Source of the DNA: Chondrosia reniformis
Lineage: Eukaryota > Porifera > Demospongiae > Chondrillida > Chondrillidae
Reading direction: 5' to 3'
Length of the DNA stretch: 64,000 nt
Assembly: GCA_947172415.1 (NCBI GenBank)
Contig: OX359192.1
Coordinates: forward strand, 1,366,501 to 1,430,500
Shown: piece by piece, positions 1-9,649 of the stretch
Layout: each line of letters begins with the position of its first letter
How positions within the stretch are numbered: the first letter of the stretch is position 1
Notes under the pieces: generated by a model
What the model saw: the letters and a program-made list of their open reading frames with translations, nothing else
Database searches by the model: none
What the model was told of the DNA's origin: nothing
Made by a program: the position numbers and the translations under genes

Positions 1-106
1 ACTTTGTACTGAAAATCTTGTTACTGATCTTACTGTAAAATAAGAGGTTAAACTTGTTATATGTACGTATCTGTTTGTCTGTTTATATACTGAACTGAAT
101 ATATAG

Positions 107-301
107 GTGAGTACCATACCTCATCCATTCAAGAACCGTGATCAGTTTGAGAAGGCACACTGTCATCCGGTTGGTAGGCAGTGGAACAGTGAAAGCACTT
201 TCCAGCAACTGATCAAGCCTAGAGTTATCTTGCCTACAGGAACCATCATTTCACCTATTGAAAAACCAACTGCCTCTTTTAGAAGAAGCAAACGGAAGTA
301 G
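107..301 (+). CDS. UTP14: UTP14-like small-subunit processome protein, last exon only
   Basis: This is the 3' terminal coding exon of a gene whose remainder lies left of the window. It follows an AG acceptor at 105-106 and encodes 64 residues ending in a basic tail (RRSKRK) and a TAG stop. The readable pattern IPHPFKNRDQFEKA, then PVGRQWNS, then IKPRVILPTGTIISPIEKP matches the C-terminal end of the Utp14 family (PFxxxxQFExS...PiGxxWN...PxVxxkxGxxIxPi), from knowledge of the family. Utp14 is a nucleolar component of the U3 snoRNP/SSU processome that activates the helicase Dhr1 during 18S rRNA maturation. The first six bases of the exon read GTGAGT and themselves look like a splice donor. No canonical AATAAA is visible before the next gene, which starts only 150 bp downstream. 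Confidence 0.75.
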   Translation: MSTIPHPFKNRDQFEKAHCHPVGRQWNSESTFQQLIKPRVILPTGTIISPIEKPTASFRRSKRK

Positions 302-451
302 TTTACACTTTATTGGAACACTCTTGTTACATACAGTCATTTTACCTGTGTGTAAAGAAATTAGAAATTATGTCTTATATATACTATGATACACGAAAAA
401 GATGGCCACCAAGTAGGGTGGGCTGTATATACAGGCACACAAGTAAAAAAA
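302..451. promoter_or_regulatory. Short UTP14-DCTN4 intergenic spacer (3'UTR / promoter overlap)
   Basis: Only 150 bp separate the UTP14 stop from the DCTN4 start codon, both on the plus strand. The DCTN4 promoter and 5'UTR must therefore overlap the UTP14 3'UTR or lie within this short stretch. I see no TATA box or other motif that I can assign confidently. Confidence 0.4.
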
Positions 452-3400
452 ATGGCGGATGTTTGGGAGCATTTAAACGACGTCCAGTATCAATGTTCTT
501 GCGGCCAATTCACGGCTTTATTCAACGAATACTTCTGTAAATACTGCCAATCCATTAAGTGTTTGGATTGTGTGACTACACTGGTACGAAATAGATCCAC
601 GTATTACTTATAGGAATACTTTTCCATATATAAAGATTTGCTTTTGTACATTGTGTCGATACTCTATCGTTCATGTGGTTTAAGAGGACATCCCTAACTC
701 CATTTTACAGCCGGAGCTAATCTTTTGCCCAAAATGTTTCGGTACCACATCCGGGAGCGAGAAGAACAAGCGATCTCAGTGAGTTCTCCTGAAGTGTCAA
801 AGCCCACATTTCACAGAAACGTGCTTTGTATAAAATAAGTACTTGAATACTATAAGTATACCCGTGTATATATTCACCATAGTTACAAAGACTTGTTACG
901 ATATGTATCTACTTTAGTGTTTGAAGGTCTGTTTGGTTGAGAGCTAGTAGATAGCTGTTAGCTGTATTATCTGTTTCCTTACGTAGTTGCAATCAGTGCT
1001 ACAAATGCCCTCGCTGTTGTTCGGGATTATCACATTTCGAATCATCTTCATCTGATGAGAAGTCAGAGGAGAGTTAGTAAACTAGATCATTCCGTTTAGC
1101 CATCCAATCATCTTCCTGGTCATTACTGTGATTTACCATCTTCCATTGTATGCCATACTGACGAGTCCTAATAAGGACAAAACAGCTGTCTATGGCTTGA
1201 CCATCTTTTTGATCGGCTAGGGGGAGACTCTTGTTCCCATCAAGCAAACTTTGGTTCCGCCCATTAGCTCATTGTGCTCCTCAGGAGACACGAGTGGGCA
1301 GGGGTAATATCCAGAGTTCAATGATGATGATATCAATGCTTTAAGATCGGCTTTTGATCTTAAAGTTACCCTATTTTTCCATTTACCATCTGATTAACCA
1401 TCTGAACATTCTTGAATCTGATCAACCATTCAATAGATAGGATCCTCTCCATCTTCCACAATCCTTAATGTCATGTTCACATATGTAGCTATATATGCGT
1501 TCTTCCATATTAGGTGACAAGTCAACTAAAGTATTTCTTCAATGCCTGTTTTGCCACTGGAGCATCCGTGAAGTTGATATTCCAGACCAAGATTCAGGTA
1601 TGTATGTACGTGCATATGTGTACCAGCTATTGCATCTGTCTAAATGTTTTTGTCTCCATTCTCTTATGGTGAATATGATTTGTTTTTACGTTTAATAGTT
1701 ATACATACATGTAGATATGTGCATATTTCTCAAGTTTGTACTTTCCTCAGTTCTTGATTTCAAGGAGCCAGTTAATGAAAACAAGAAACGTGTAAGTTTT
1801 AGTGACTGCTATCTTACTGTCTCCCCAATCTAAATCTTAACTTGTGTGCATCATTATACCTTATGAACATATGTATACAGTACAGACCAAAAGTAACGCT
1901 TACACTGAGTGACTCGCGAGATTCAAGTGTGAGTGCCTTGACCTCATGAGTGGAATCATATCGAGAATATAGTGAGAGGGTAAAGCGAGTGCTCAGGACA
2001 TCAAAGGCTTTAACAATTTTATATTGCTATTAAAAGGTACCAAAAATACATGAGAGCCCCTCAAAAGCACCACTCAGGAATCGAGACGATGTTGTGTTAT
2101 TCGACTATAATACCACTGATAAAGGATTACTACGTATGTTTTTATACGGTACAACTCAAGAGAGAAACTGAAGTTTTCGAGTGACTTGTGCTCTAATCTC
2201 GCGAGTGTAAGCGTAGCTTTTGTACCATATATATTAACATTGTAATCCTTTATTTCTCTCTTGAGTTAAGCAGATGTTCTCTTGTGTGTCTGTTTCTTCA
2301 AGAAACGCAAGACCTTTCTATATTCAGTGTCTATATGTATGTGTATTGCATATGTGTTTAGGTTCAAGAGTTGATAGATCATTACAAGCAGATGGCGTTG
2401 GCCGATCGTGTTGAAAGAGATAAGAAGAGGAAAGCATATAAACGACTCACTAAACCTTACTCTCCTCTTCTGGTTAGTTTAAATGAATCTGTGTCTTTCT
2501 TATAATGCAATGGATTAATCAACCCTACGGATACAACATATGGGACCAAGGCTGCATACCCCCCAGACCTTTGGGAACCCCCTAAACTGCTTCAACACCC
2601 TCATACCACTGCCCACCCTAAATTTTGAAAATTTTCATTTTGCCCCCTCTGGCCCCAAGTTCTGCAAACAGCCTTGGGGACTATGTTGTGTTAGTGTGTA
2701 CACATATGATTGATGATGGTACTACCCTGACCACTGTCCCTGTTTTCACTTTGTTTATATGTACATGCAGGAGCCAATAAGGAATCCAAAACTTAGTCCT
2801 CTCAAGTAAGTTATTTGCATGTATAAGTTGTATGATGCACAGTTCCTGTCCATTATTGAAGTTTTGGATAAAATGGATTGAAGTGTGTAACTATAGTCTC
2901 TATTTTGAACTTAAGAGTCGCCAAAGGCAGTTATAATTCTTTGTGCAATGTCTGATCATGTTTGAAGTGTTCTTCTAATTCTTAGACACTCTCCTGGCAC
3001 ACCTCAAGTAGATCCTCATGCGGTGGCAGCTGTTGCCTTGGAGGAAGTGGAAGGGTTACCACGGGAACTGTACACAAAACCAGTAGCCCTGGATGATGGT
3101 TAGTACTATTTTAGTAAAAGTTGCAGATTTTTATTGAGTATCTGGACAGAGTATTCTGACCTTTTCAACCATTTACCCAAGTATTGGTATTTTCCTGTTT
3201 ATCCTCCTGAGCAAATTACTGAGATTTGTAAACATATGAAAGAGAACTTGTCACTGAAATCGGCTGTCCTGGGTTTGATTGCCAGTGATTGTTCTTAATT
3301 TGTTTTTCCCTCTATAAGATGACATACGTATGACATGGTTGTGGTTTGATTATCACTTGATTGTACATAATGTCAATAGCTCTATTTAGAGGCAGGTGTA

Positions 3401-6400
3401 CTACAGTGTTTACACTGTCTAATGCAAGCATGCGCAGACACTACGTACCCTGCCATGCTCTAACATGTAAGATGTCTTATTCTCTCTTATACATTTCTTT
3501 CCAGTGTCCACTATTGAGCAGAGACTGTCACACCCATCCGTCCAGCCCTCTTCTACAATGTGAGTGTTCATGTCTGAGACTTCTATGTGGGGCCATCTAA
3601 TGATAATCATATATTTTGGTGATCTAGCTATATAGTAATGTTTTGCATTTTTGGAATCCCTCCCCTAGGGATTTTTGGCCCAGATCATTTCCACTAGCTG
3701 CTAAGACCTTAAGAAGATGTGGGGTATGTGGTACCTTTGTATGGCGTACATACATACTGTACATACTTATACGTACGTATAGGAAGTCATTTATTCTGGT
3801 TTCTTTTATTTAGACTTGTGATCGTATTCTGTGTAAATCAGAATTTAATCCAAAATCTGCAAGATTGAAGTTGCAACTTTTAGCAAGGTGGATATACTAG
3901 ATTGTACATGATGTATTACACAATTAAGTGACTTGTGACTTAAGTATTGTACTGTAAGACTTGTTTGTGTCCCCTACATGTAACTAAGACAAATGACACA
4001 CTGTGAGCCAGCCTCTATGTACTGGTCAAATCACACAATAGTGTATCACGTGACCCAGTGGACAAGAAAGAAGAGAAGCCAAACTGTATCCTCATCCAAT
4101 GCTCTATAGGTTTGCCCTAAGTCATTAGTCTAAGAAACTTGTGTTTCAGTCTATTCTCTTTAACTTTATTAGATAACCATAGTTTTTGTGAATATGGTGT
4201 TTTAGATTATTCATACAATGTAACATACATATGTACTTTAACAAACTGCCAATTTGGTTTCAACTTCAAGGTAAGTAACTTGCCACATTTATGTTCAGTG
4301 AAATGAGGTTTCAGTGAGTATGTTTCTGTACCTGTATCAAAATAGCTGTCTTTCACAGGTTTATAGTGCCCCAAATAGCAGTGAGGAGACTCAAGACACT
4401 GTCTTTGGAGGGCAAACCCGAGTATAATCTGTGGATCACTAATCCAACCACTCATTTTATGAATCTCTCTTTTGAGCAAGTTTCTGATGATGTCATAATT
4501 GAGAAAATACAACCCACAAGCAAAGTAAGTCCTAATAGTTTTAGCAGTTACATGCTGTATATATGCACATACTACAAGACTAGACATTCTTTATTTTCCA
4601 GTGTTCTTAGCTGCGTACTATCACAACTTATACATATGAATAATGTAATACACCATTTTCCTACATGCTATGCCTACTCTGTGAAAAAAGGGGAACTAAA
4701 CCTGAAGAGACCTTTGGATGTACTTCTTATGTTCCACTGGGCCAGACAGCTGGTTTAGGGAATTCCACCCTTCATCAGTGACCCTGGGAATCTTTGTCTT
4801 CTTAATCTTTTGTATGCTGAAGGTCCTTCTTGTTAAGCGTGGGTGTAAGTGTATGGTCTAACAGCTATTGTCTATTTCACGAGCAGACCACCTCCCTTTC
4901 TCTGCTACATTGAGACTGATTGAATTACATCATGGCCCTTCCCAGTCATCTGTATGAAAGTATTAGTAATGGGCAGTGATTACGCAAGGTGTCAATTTGA
5001 CAACCATTGGTAGACCCTAATTTGTCTCATCACCCATGCAATAGTGAAGCAGGGACTAGCAGCTATTTGACTAGTATGGGTAATGTGCTGTATTGTATTC
5101 ACGTGTACAAGATCAGTGCCTCTGTGTCTTTATAGTTTGATCTTCCAGATTGTCAGTTTACAATTCCACCAAATGACGATGTCGCTGATGCCCTAGAGAC
5201 CTCCATAGATGAAACCAATATAGAACAGTCAAAGTAAGTGCAGGACCGCTCATTATATTAATACAGATTGCACTGTGTTGTTTGTGTCCAGCTTACAGAC
5301 CTTGAATCAACTGTATAGAAGCTTGGGTATTCCTATAACTCTATATTGTGTGGCTACTATAGTTTTGGTTTCCATTCTCATCAGTGATTTTTGGAGTGAT
5401 TTTGTTGTCTAGACAAGCGTTTTAAGGCCTTTAGTACGTTTGTAATGATTACATAGGAAAGTGAAGTAGTATGTTCAGTGATTTCTTGCTGCACTCCAGA
5501 TATAAATGTGGCAGGTTTGGTCTATAGTGAAGCCAGAAGTCTGTGATGTAGGCTTTATATTTATGATACACATCACTCTGCTCTCACAAATATGCTTTCT
5601 TTGGAGTTATATTGTACCTTTTCTTTTCAAGCAATACACGTACAATTCACTTTCAGCTGTGCACATACCGTATAGCTGTAAATTTTGGTGGCAAATTTAG
5701 TTTGGTGCATGGATTGGCAGTTTCGAGGGCAATCATCCAATATCTCAACCACCAAACTACACCAAACATAAGAGAAAACTGTCTTGTCAGTAACATCACC
5801 AAAATAAAATCTGCCAAATGCCATGCTTTGGGCAATCCACCAAATATTCTTCCTATACTCAGGTGTTTTGGCAACTACTGTATAGGTGGAAATAATCTAA
5901 ATTTCCACCTATATATAGTAGTTGCCAAAACACCTGAGTATATCAACAGTGTTCTATACACAGAAAACCCCTGGCTTGTGGCAGTTGTATTTACGTATTT
6001 CTTTGTAGTAAGTGTATGGTTATTATGTTATGTGATGTAGGTACATATTGAGTAGAAATCCTGGTGAACTGCATATGAAGCTCAGTGCCAACCCACCCTC
6101 TCAAGAGACACAATCGTATAAGGTTCAGACTAGGCATATTTATTATATATAAACAAGTCCAATTTAGCACTGTTATCAGTCTGGTATGACAATAATTTAA
6201 TGTATATTTTACCCACCTTCTTACTGTATAAATTACATTAAGAACAACATGCAGCTGTTAATACATACTTATGTATATATGCATTTATTCAAGTTACATG
6301 TTCTCTTTAATATGCAGTATTTCGTTCTATTTGTATCATGTCGGAAAACGTTTCTCTTGTTTACTTTCAATGTAGTTCCTTGTTCTTCTGAAATATACAA

Positions 6401-6462
6401 CATCAGATGATGATGATTCTAACACACATCAGGTAGTTGTGCTGATTAACCCAAACAGCTAA
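452..6462 (+). CDS. DCTN4: Dynactin subunit 4 (p62), complete 16-exon gene
   Basis: DCTN4/p62 belongs to the pointed-end complex of dynactin, the dynein cofactor. Coding exons read from GT-AG sites with consistent phase are: 452-583, 711-778, 987-1072, 1514-1597, 1751-1791, 2362-2472, 2771-2805, 2986-3098, 3505-3559, 3669-3723, 3814-3887, 4359-4524, 5136-5233, 5500-5514, 6041-6122 and 6376-6462. They sum to 1302 nt (433 residues plus stop); the human protein is about 460. The N-terminal part has the expected zinc-binding cysteine pairs (CSCG, CKYC, CPKC, CNQC, CPRCC, CLFCHW), a basic helix (DRVERDKKRKAYKR), the segment LPRELYTKPVALDD, then CDRILCKSEFNPKSARLK and a C-terminal beta-rich region with LWITNPTTHFMNLSFE. 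Exon 14 is a 15-nt microexon (YKCGR) needed to keep phase. The start is the first ATG, in context aaaATGgcg. Introns 11 and 12 carry PLE remnants; introns 5 and 14 carry MITE-like elements. Confidence 0.92.
1879..2231. mobile_element. MITE-like element with Tc1/mariner-style terminal inverted repeats (DCTN4 intron 5)
   Basis: The left end reads TACAGACCAAAAGTAACGCT and continues TACACT; the right end, read in reverse complement, is GGTACAAAAGCTACGCTTAC followed by ACTC. These are imperfect inverted repeats of about 25-30 bp enclosing roughly 350 bp with no usable ORF. The CAGACCAAAAG-type tip resembles non-autonomous Tc1/mariner elements, and the flanks contain TA. The family assignment is tentative. 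Confidence 0.55.
4040..4215 (+). mobile_element. PLE 3'-end remnant (DCTN4 intron 11)
   Basis: The stretch GTGACCCAGTGGACAAG, then CTCATCCAATGCTCTATAGG and a tail ending ATTATTCATAC resembles the sequence downstream of the hammerhead motif in the longer PLE copy at 7.87-8.05 kb. Similar stretches recur at about 17.6 kb (plus), 8.65 kb (minus) and 63.4 kb. No coding part is present. Confidence 0.5.
4630..4860 (-). mobile_element. Penelope-like element terminal remnant with degraded hammerhead (DCTN4 intron 12)
   Basis: Read on the minus strand this segment holds the same GGGTCACTGATGAAGGGTGG block as the intact hammerhead at 7871-7916, spanning 4739-4784. The second core strand reads CCCTAAACC instead of CCCAGAAAC, so the conserved G12 of the catalytic core is lost and the motif should be inactive. 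Together with the plus-strand remnant in intron 11 it brackets DCTN4 exon 12. Confidence 0.55.
5667..5940. mobile_element. MITE-like insertion ending in a long hairpin (DCTN4 intron 14)
   Basis: The segment begins ACCGTATAGCTGTAAATTTT and ends in a near-perfect hairpin. Its left arm is about 5857-5892 and its right arm about 5898-5938, with CAGGTGTTTTGGCAACTACT mirrored as AGTAGTTGCCAAAACACCTG. The same element is at the equivalent place in the second DCTN4 copy (about 19.24-19.51 kb), so the insertion predates the segmental duplication. The ORFs across it are by-products of the inverted repeats. Confidence 0.6.
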
Positions 6463-6709
6463 CGTGCCAGAGACCAAAGTGCATTGTATAGATTAGAGTT
6501 GATTGAGAGTTTATAGTAGAAAGTTTAAGAAGAAACCCTTTATTCAATAGTTGCCTTAACAATGTACATTCATAAATCACTATATAGAAAATACATGCGC
6601 AGTTTATCCAACAATATTGTATTTTGTTCATATTCACTATAATATTATATTTACTTTACATCGTGGTTTGTCATGTACGTATAATATATTATATTATTGA
6701 CATGAATCA
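6463..6709. other. DCTN4 3' flank / lysozyme 5' flank
   Basis: This is an AT-rich spacer between the DCTN4 stop and the first chimeric lysozyme exon. It is nearly identical to 20043-20286 beside the second copy, which confirms that both genes belong to one duplicated block. No gene is recognised in it. Confidence 0.6.
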
Positions 6710-6856
6710 ATGGAGTTTCGGGTGAGGAGAGGCAGACCTCTCTGTTTGGCCATCTTTTTGGTATCCCTATTGGTCTGCTACGCTGACAAGAGTGGCAGAG
6801 ATAACTTAGAGAGGTGCGTATCTATGGCTGAAAATCCCGATGATAGCTCATCTGGT
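6710..6856 (+). pseudogene. Truncated chimeric lysozyme first exon, interrupted by a PLE
   Basis: The frame opens MEFRVRRGRPLCLAIF with a hydrophobic run to about residue 25, continues [20 protein letters not shown] and then leaves lysozyme sequence at about 6856, where PLE-derived sequence starts. The intact equivalent at 20287-20560 continues with DRHLLVDGILGIDVS. The catalytic-aspartate segment is therefore missing and the exon cannot encode a lysozyme start that joins exon 2. The upstream flank matches that of the second copy at 20.04-20.28 kb, so this is the original, disrupted exon 1 of the left-hand lysozyme locus. Confidence 0.75.
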
Positions 6857-7980
6857 CTAACAATGTCGCCAATAAAGCAGTCACAGCTGTTCATTTAGTA
6901 GAGCTTTTTAATTACCTTATTGACAACATTTATGTATGTGTAGACGGTTCTGTATTTAAGCAATGCGTAGGTATCCCTATGGGTACTGACTGTGCCCCTG
7001 TAGTTGCTAATCTTTTTCTGTTTGCCTATGAATATGAGTTTATGAAAGGACTACTTAAGGATAACATCACCCTAGCTATTAAATTTTCCAATACTTATAG
7101 GTATATTGATGACCTTTTAGTATTAACACAATGATTTCGAACTGTCAATTAGTGACATTTACCCCAAAGAACTTATTCTTAAAAAGACAAATACCATGCA
7201 ACCCTAGGAAATCCCCCTTTTTAGACTTAGATATATAACCATTACTAGTAATCAATTTATCACTAAAGTGTATGATAAGCAAGAGGACTTTAACTTTGAT
7301 ATAGTAAATTTCCCCCACTTAGACAGTAATATTCCTAATACCCCAGCCTATGGTGTCTTCATTTCACAACTAATTAGGTATTCCAGAATATGTAGTGACT
7401 TCTCCAGTTTTCAGGCTAAAAGTTTGCAGTTATGCAGTAGGCTTATTAAGCAGGGTTACAAATACTTTAAGCTTAAATCAACCTTTAAAACCTTCCTATC
7501 CCGGCAGCCTCTAGTTAGAATCAAGTATAAGCAAAAAGTAGCTAGTATGCTTAAGGACTGTCTTGTGTTACCCCACCTCCAAAGAAATGTTACTACTGTA
7601 AGACCTAAGGGTAGACTTATGTAATATTTCCTACTTGTGTCTATAGTTGGGTTGAGTCTGTTTACCTGTACAAGCAAAATTTCTAATAGATTTAATTCAT
7701 AAAATTTAATTTGACCTACATTCCTTTCATAAAATTAAATTTCATCATGTCTTAGTTAACACCTTATTTAACTTTTGGCGCCAAAATAGTGTATATAAGG
7801 CCCCTAGATTTAGCATAGAGAGCCAAGGATTCACAGAAGATCAAGATAAAGAAAAAGACAAAGACTCCCAGGGTCACTGATGAAGGGTGGAATTCCCAGA
7901 AACGGCTGTCTGACCCAGTGGAGAAGAAGATGAAAGAAGGAAGAAAAGACTCCTGTATCTTCATCCAAAGCTCTCACCTG
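6857..7980 (+). mobile_element. Penelope-like retroelement, 5'-truncated and frameshifted, with 3' hammerhead region
   Basis: Conceptual translation with interruptions shows the C-terminal half of a PLE reverse transcriptase: VGIPMGTDCAPVVANLFL (about 6970-7020), the catalytic motif YRYIDDLLV (about 7100), FLDLDI, then YDKQEDFNFDIVNFP and SNIPNTPAYGVFISQLIRYS in an ORF at 7268-7624. This order is typical of Penelope/Poseidon-type elements. A TGA near 7132 and a TAA near 7237 break the frame, and no GIY-YIG endonuclease remains. The 3' noncoding part holds a hammerhead ribozyme at 7871-7916. The insertion lies in the lysozyme first exon. Confidence 0.8.
7871..7916 (+). ncRNA. Minimal hammerhead ribozyme of a Penelope-like element
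   Basis: All conserved parts can be read. Stem I is GGGTCA (7871-7876) paired with TGACCC (7911-7916). The core strand CTGATGA is at 7877-7883. Stem II is GGG (7885-7887) with CCC (7895-7897), flanked by an A-A mismatch. GAA is at 7899-7901. Stem III is a 2-bp AC/GT helix closed by GGCT (7902-7909), and the cleavage nucleotide is C7910. Hammerheads with very short stem III are known from PLEs. A second copy with intact core is on the minus strand at 18320-18365. Confidence 0.8.
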
Positions 7981-9060
7981 GTTTAGTTCCCCTATAGGCT
8001 CTTTTACAGAGTAGGCATAGCATGTAGGAAAATGGTGTATTAGATTATTCATATGTATATGTTGTGATAGTACGTTGCTAAGAACACTGGAAAATAAAGA
8101 ATGTCTAGTCTTGTAGTATGTGCATATATACAGCATGTAACTGCTAAAACTATTAGGACTTACTTTGCTTGTGGGTTGTATTTTCTCAATTATGACATCG
8201 TCAGAAACTTGCTCAAAAGAGAGATTCATAAAATGAGTGGTTGGATTAGTGATCCACAGAGTATATTCGGGTTTGCCCTCCAAAGACAGTGTCTTGAGTC
8301 TCCTCACTGCTATTTGGGGCACTATAAACCTGTGAAAGACAACTATTTTGATACAGGTACAGAAACATACTCACTGAAACCTCATTTCACTGAACATAAA
8401 TGTGGCAAGTTACTTTCTTTGAAGTTGAAACCAAATTGGCAGTTTGTTAAAGTACATATGTATGTTACATTGTATGAATAATCTAAAACACAATATTCAA
8501 AAAAATTACATATGGTTATCTAAGTTAGACTGAAACACAGACTAATGACTAATAACTAATAAAGACTAATAAAGTTAAAGACAATAGACTGAAACACAAG
8601 TTTCTTGAACTTAGACTAATGACTTAGGGCAAACCTATAGAGCTTTGGATGAGGATACAGTTAGGCTTCTCTTCTTCCTTGTCCATTGGGTCACGTGATA
8701 CACTATTGTGTGATTTGACCAGTACATAGAGGCTGGCTTACAGTGTGTCATTTGTCTTAGTTACATGTAGGGGACACAAACAAGTCTTACAGTACAATAC
8801 TTAAGTCACAAGTCACTTTATTGTGTATTTCACCTTGCCATGTACATATTTTCAATCTAGCTATGTTTAGTAAACCCACCTTGCTAAAGGTTGCAACTTC
8901 AATCTTGCAGATTTTGGATTAAATTTTAATATTCACAGAATGCATGCGATCACAAGTCTAATTAAAAGTAACCAGAATGAATTACTACCTATACGTATAC
9001 GTATGTACGCCCTACAATGCCTGGTACCGCATACCCCACATCTTCTTAAGGTCTTAGCAT
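7981..9060 (-). pseudogene. DCTN4: Inverted partial copy of DCTN4 (exons 10-12 with introns)
   Basis: On the minus strand this copies the DCTN4 segment 3.70-4.69 kb: exon 12 (about 8161-8326, same reading frame, with EYTLWITNP), intron 11 including its PLE remnant (8.50-8.72 kb), a damaged exon 11 (about 8880-8965, its interior altered around the KSEFN codons) and the end of exon 10 (about 9030-9058). Introns are retained, so it is not a processed copy of mature DCTN4 mRNA. It directly follows the PLE 3' region in the orientation expected if a PLE transcript in DCTN4 intron 12 had read on into the antisense strand. It lacks all other exons and is not a functional gene. Confidence 0.8.
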
Positions 9061-9349
9061 GAGAATGTAGCTAGACATAGCTCGCACAGCGAGCAACGGT
9101 CTGTTGAAGCTTGTTCCCCGTAGCCTAAAATATGAAAATTGTTACCCGAAGAAGCGATGCCATCTTGGAAAAGGTCAGTTTGCTTTCCGCTCTGCACAGG
9201 AAGTACTCAATCAGAAAACTCGCTCTCACTACATTCGCTCGTACTAATTGTGCATGCATTATATACGTAATATGTCTACAGTATATTATATGTAAGCCAC
9301 ATATATAATCTGCATTTCCGAAAGAACGACATCAAAGAAAGTCCTAAAT
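9061..9349. other. Unassigned spacer upstream of lysozyme exon 1b
   Basis: This holds mixed-composition DNA with no recognisable coding sequence. It follows the inverted DCTN4 fragment and leads into the unfused lysozyme first exon, so it may contain that exon's 5'UTR or promoter. Confidence 0.3.
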
Positions 9350-9509
9350 ATGGCTGAAAATCCCGATGATAGCTCATCCGATCGCCACCTACTGGTAGAT
9401 GGCATCCTTGGTATAGACGTGTCTACACTCGTGAGTATGGAAACATTTCAGTGTTTGATGGAGACGGAAAATATACAACATGCAATCGTCCGAGCTTATC
9501 GAAGCATTG
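9350..9509 (+). CDS. Alternative or relict lysozyme first exon without hydrophobic N-terminus
   Basis: The ATG at 9350 opens [18 protein letters not shown], continues ILGIDVSTLVSMETFQCL and IQHAIVRAYRSIG, and ends in phase 1 at a GT donor (9510-9511). This is the same phase as the chimeric exon at 9650, so it could splice to exon 2 at 11662. It carries the GIDVS segment with the first catalytic aspartate of GH25 but no signal or anchor sequence. It may be an alternative start producing an intracellular lysozyme or a decaying duplicate; the sequence alone cannot decide. Confidence 0.55.
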
Positions 9510-9649
9510 GTTAGTTGATCATATATTCTTAGTATAGTGTATTTTACTCCTTTAATAGATTTGCCATATATAGGCCTAAATTCCTAAATCTAGAGTAATA
9601 TGATACGATATGCAAAAATAACCCACAACAAGACAGAGTTGGCTCAAAG

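Noticed and set aside
4207-4587. 126-codon minus-strand ORF, repeated at 8101 (+) and 17806 (-)
   Set aside because: It is antisense to DCTN4 exon 12 and recurs only because that exon has three copies here.
5612-6040. 142-codon ORF and its reverse partners
   Set aside because: They run across the MITE hairpin in DCTN4 intron 14; openness comes from the inverted repeat.
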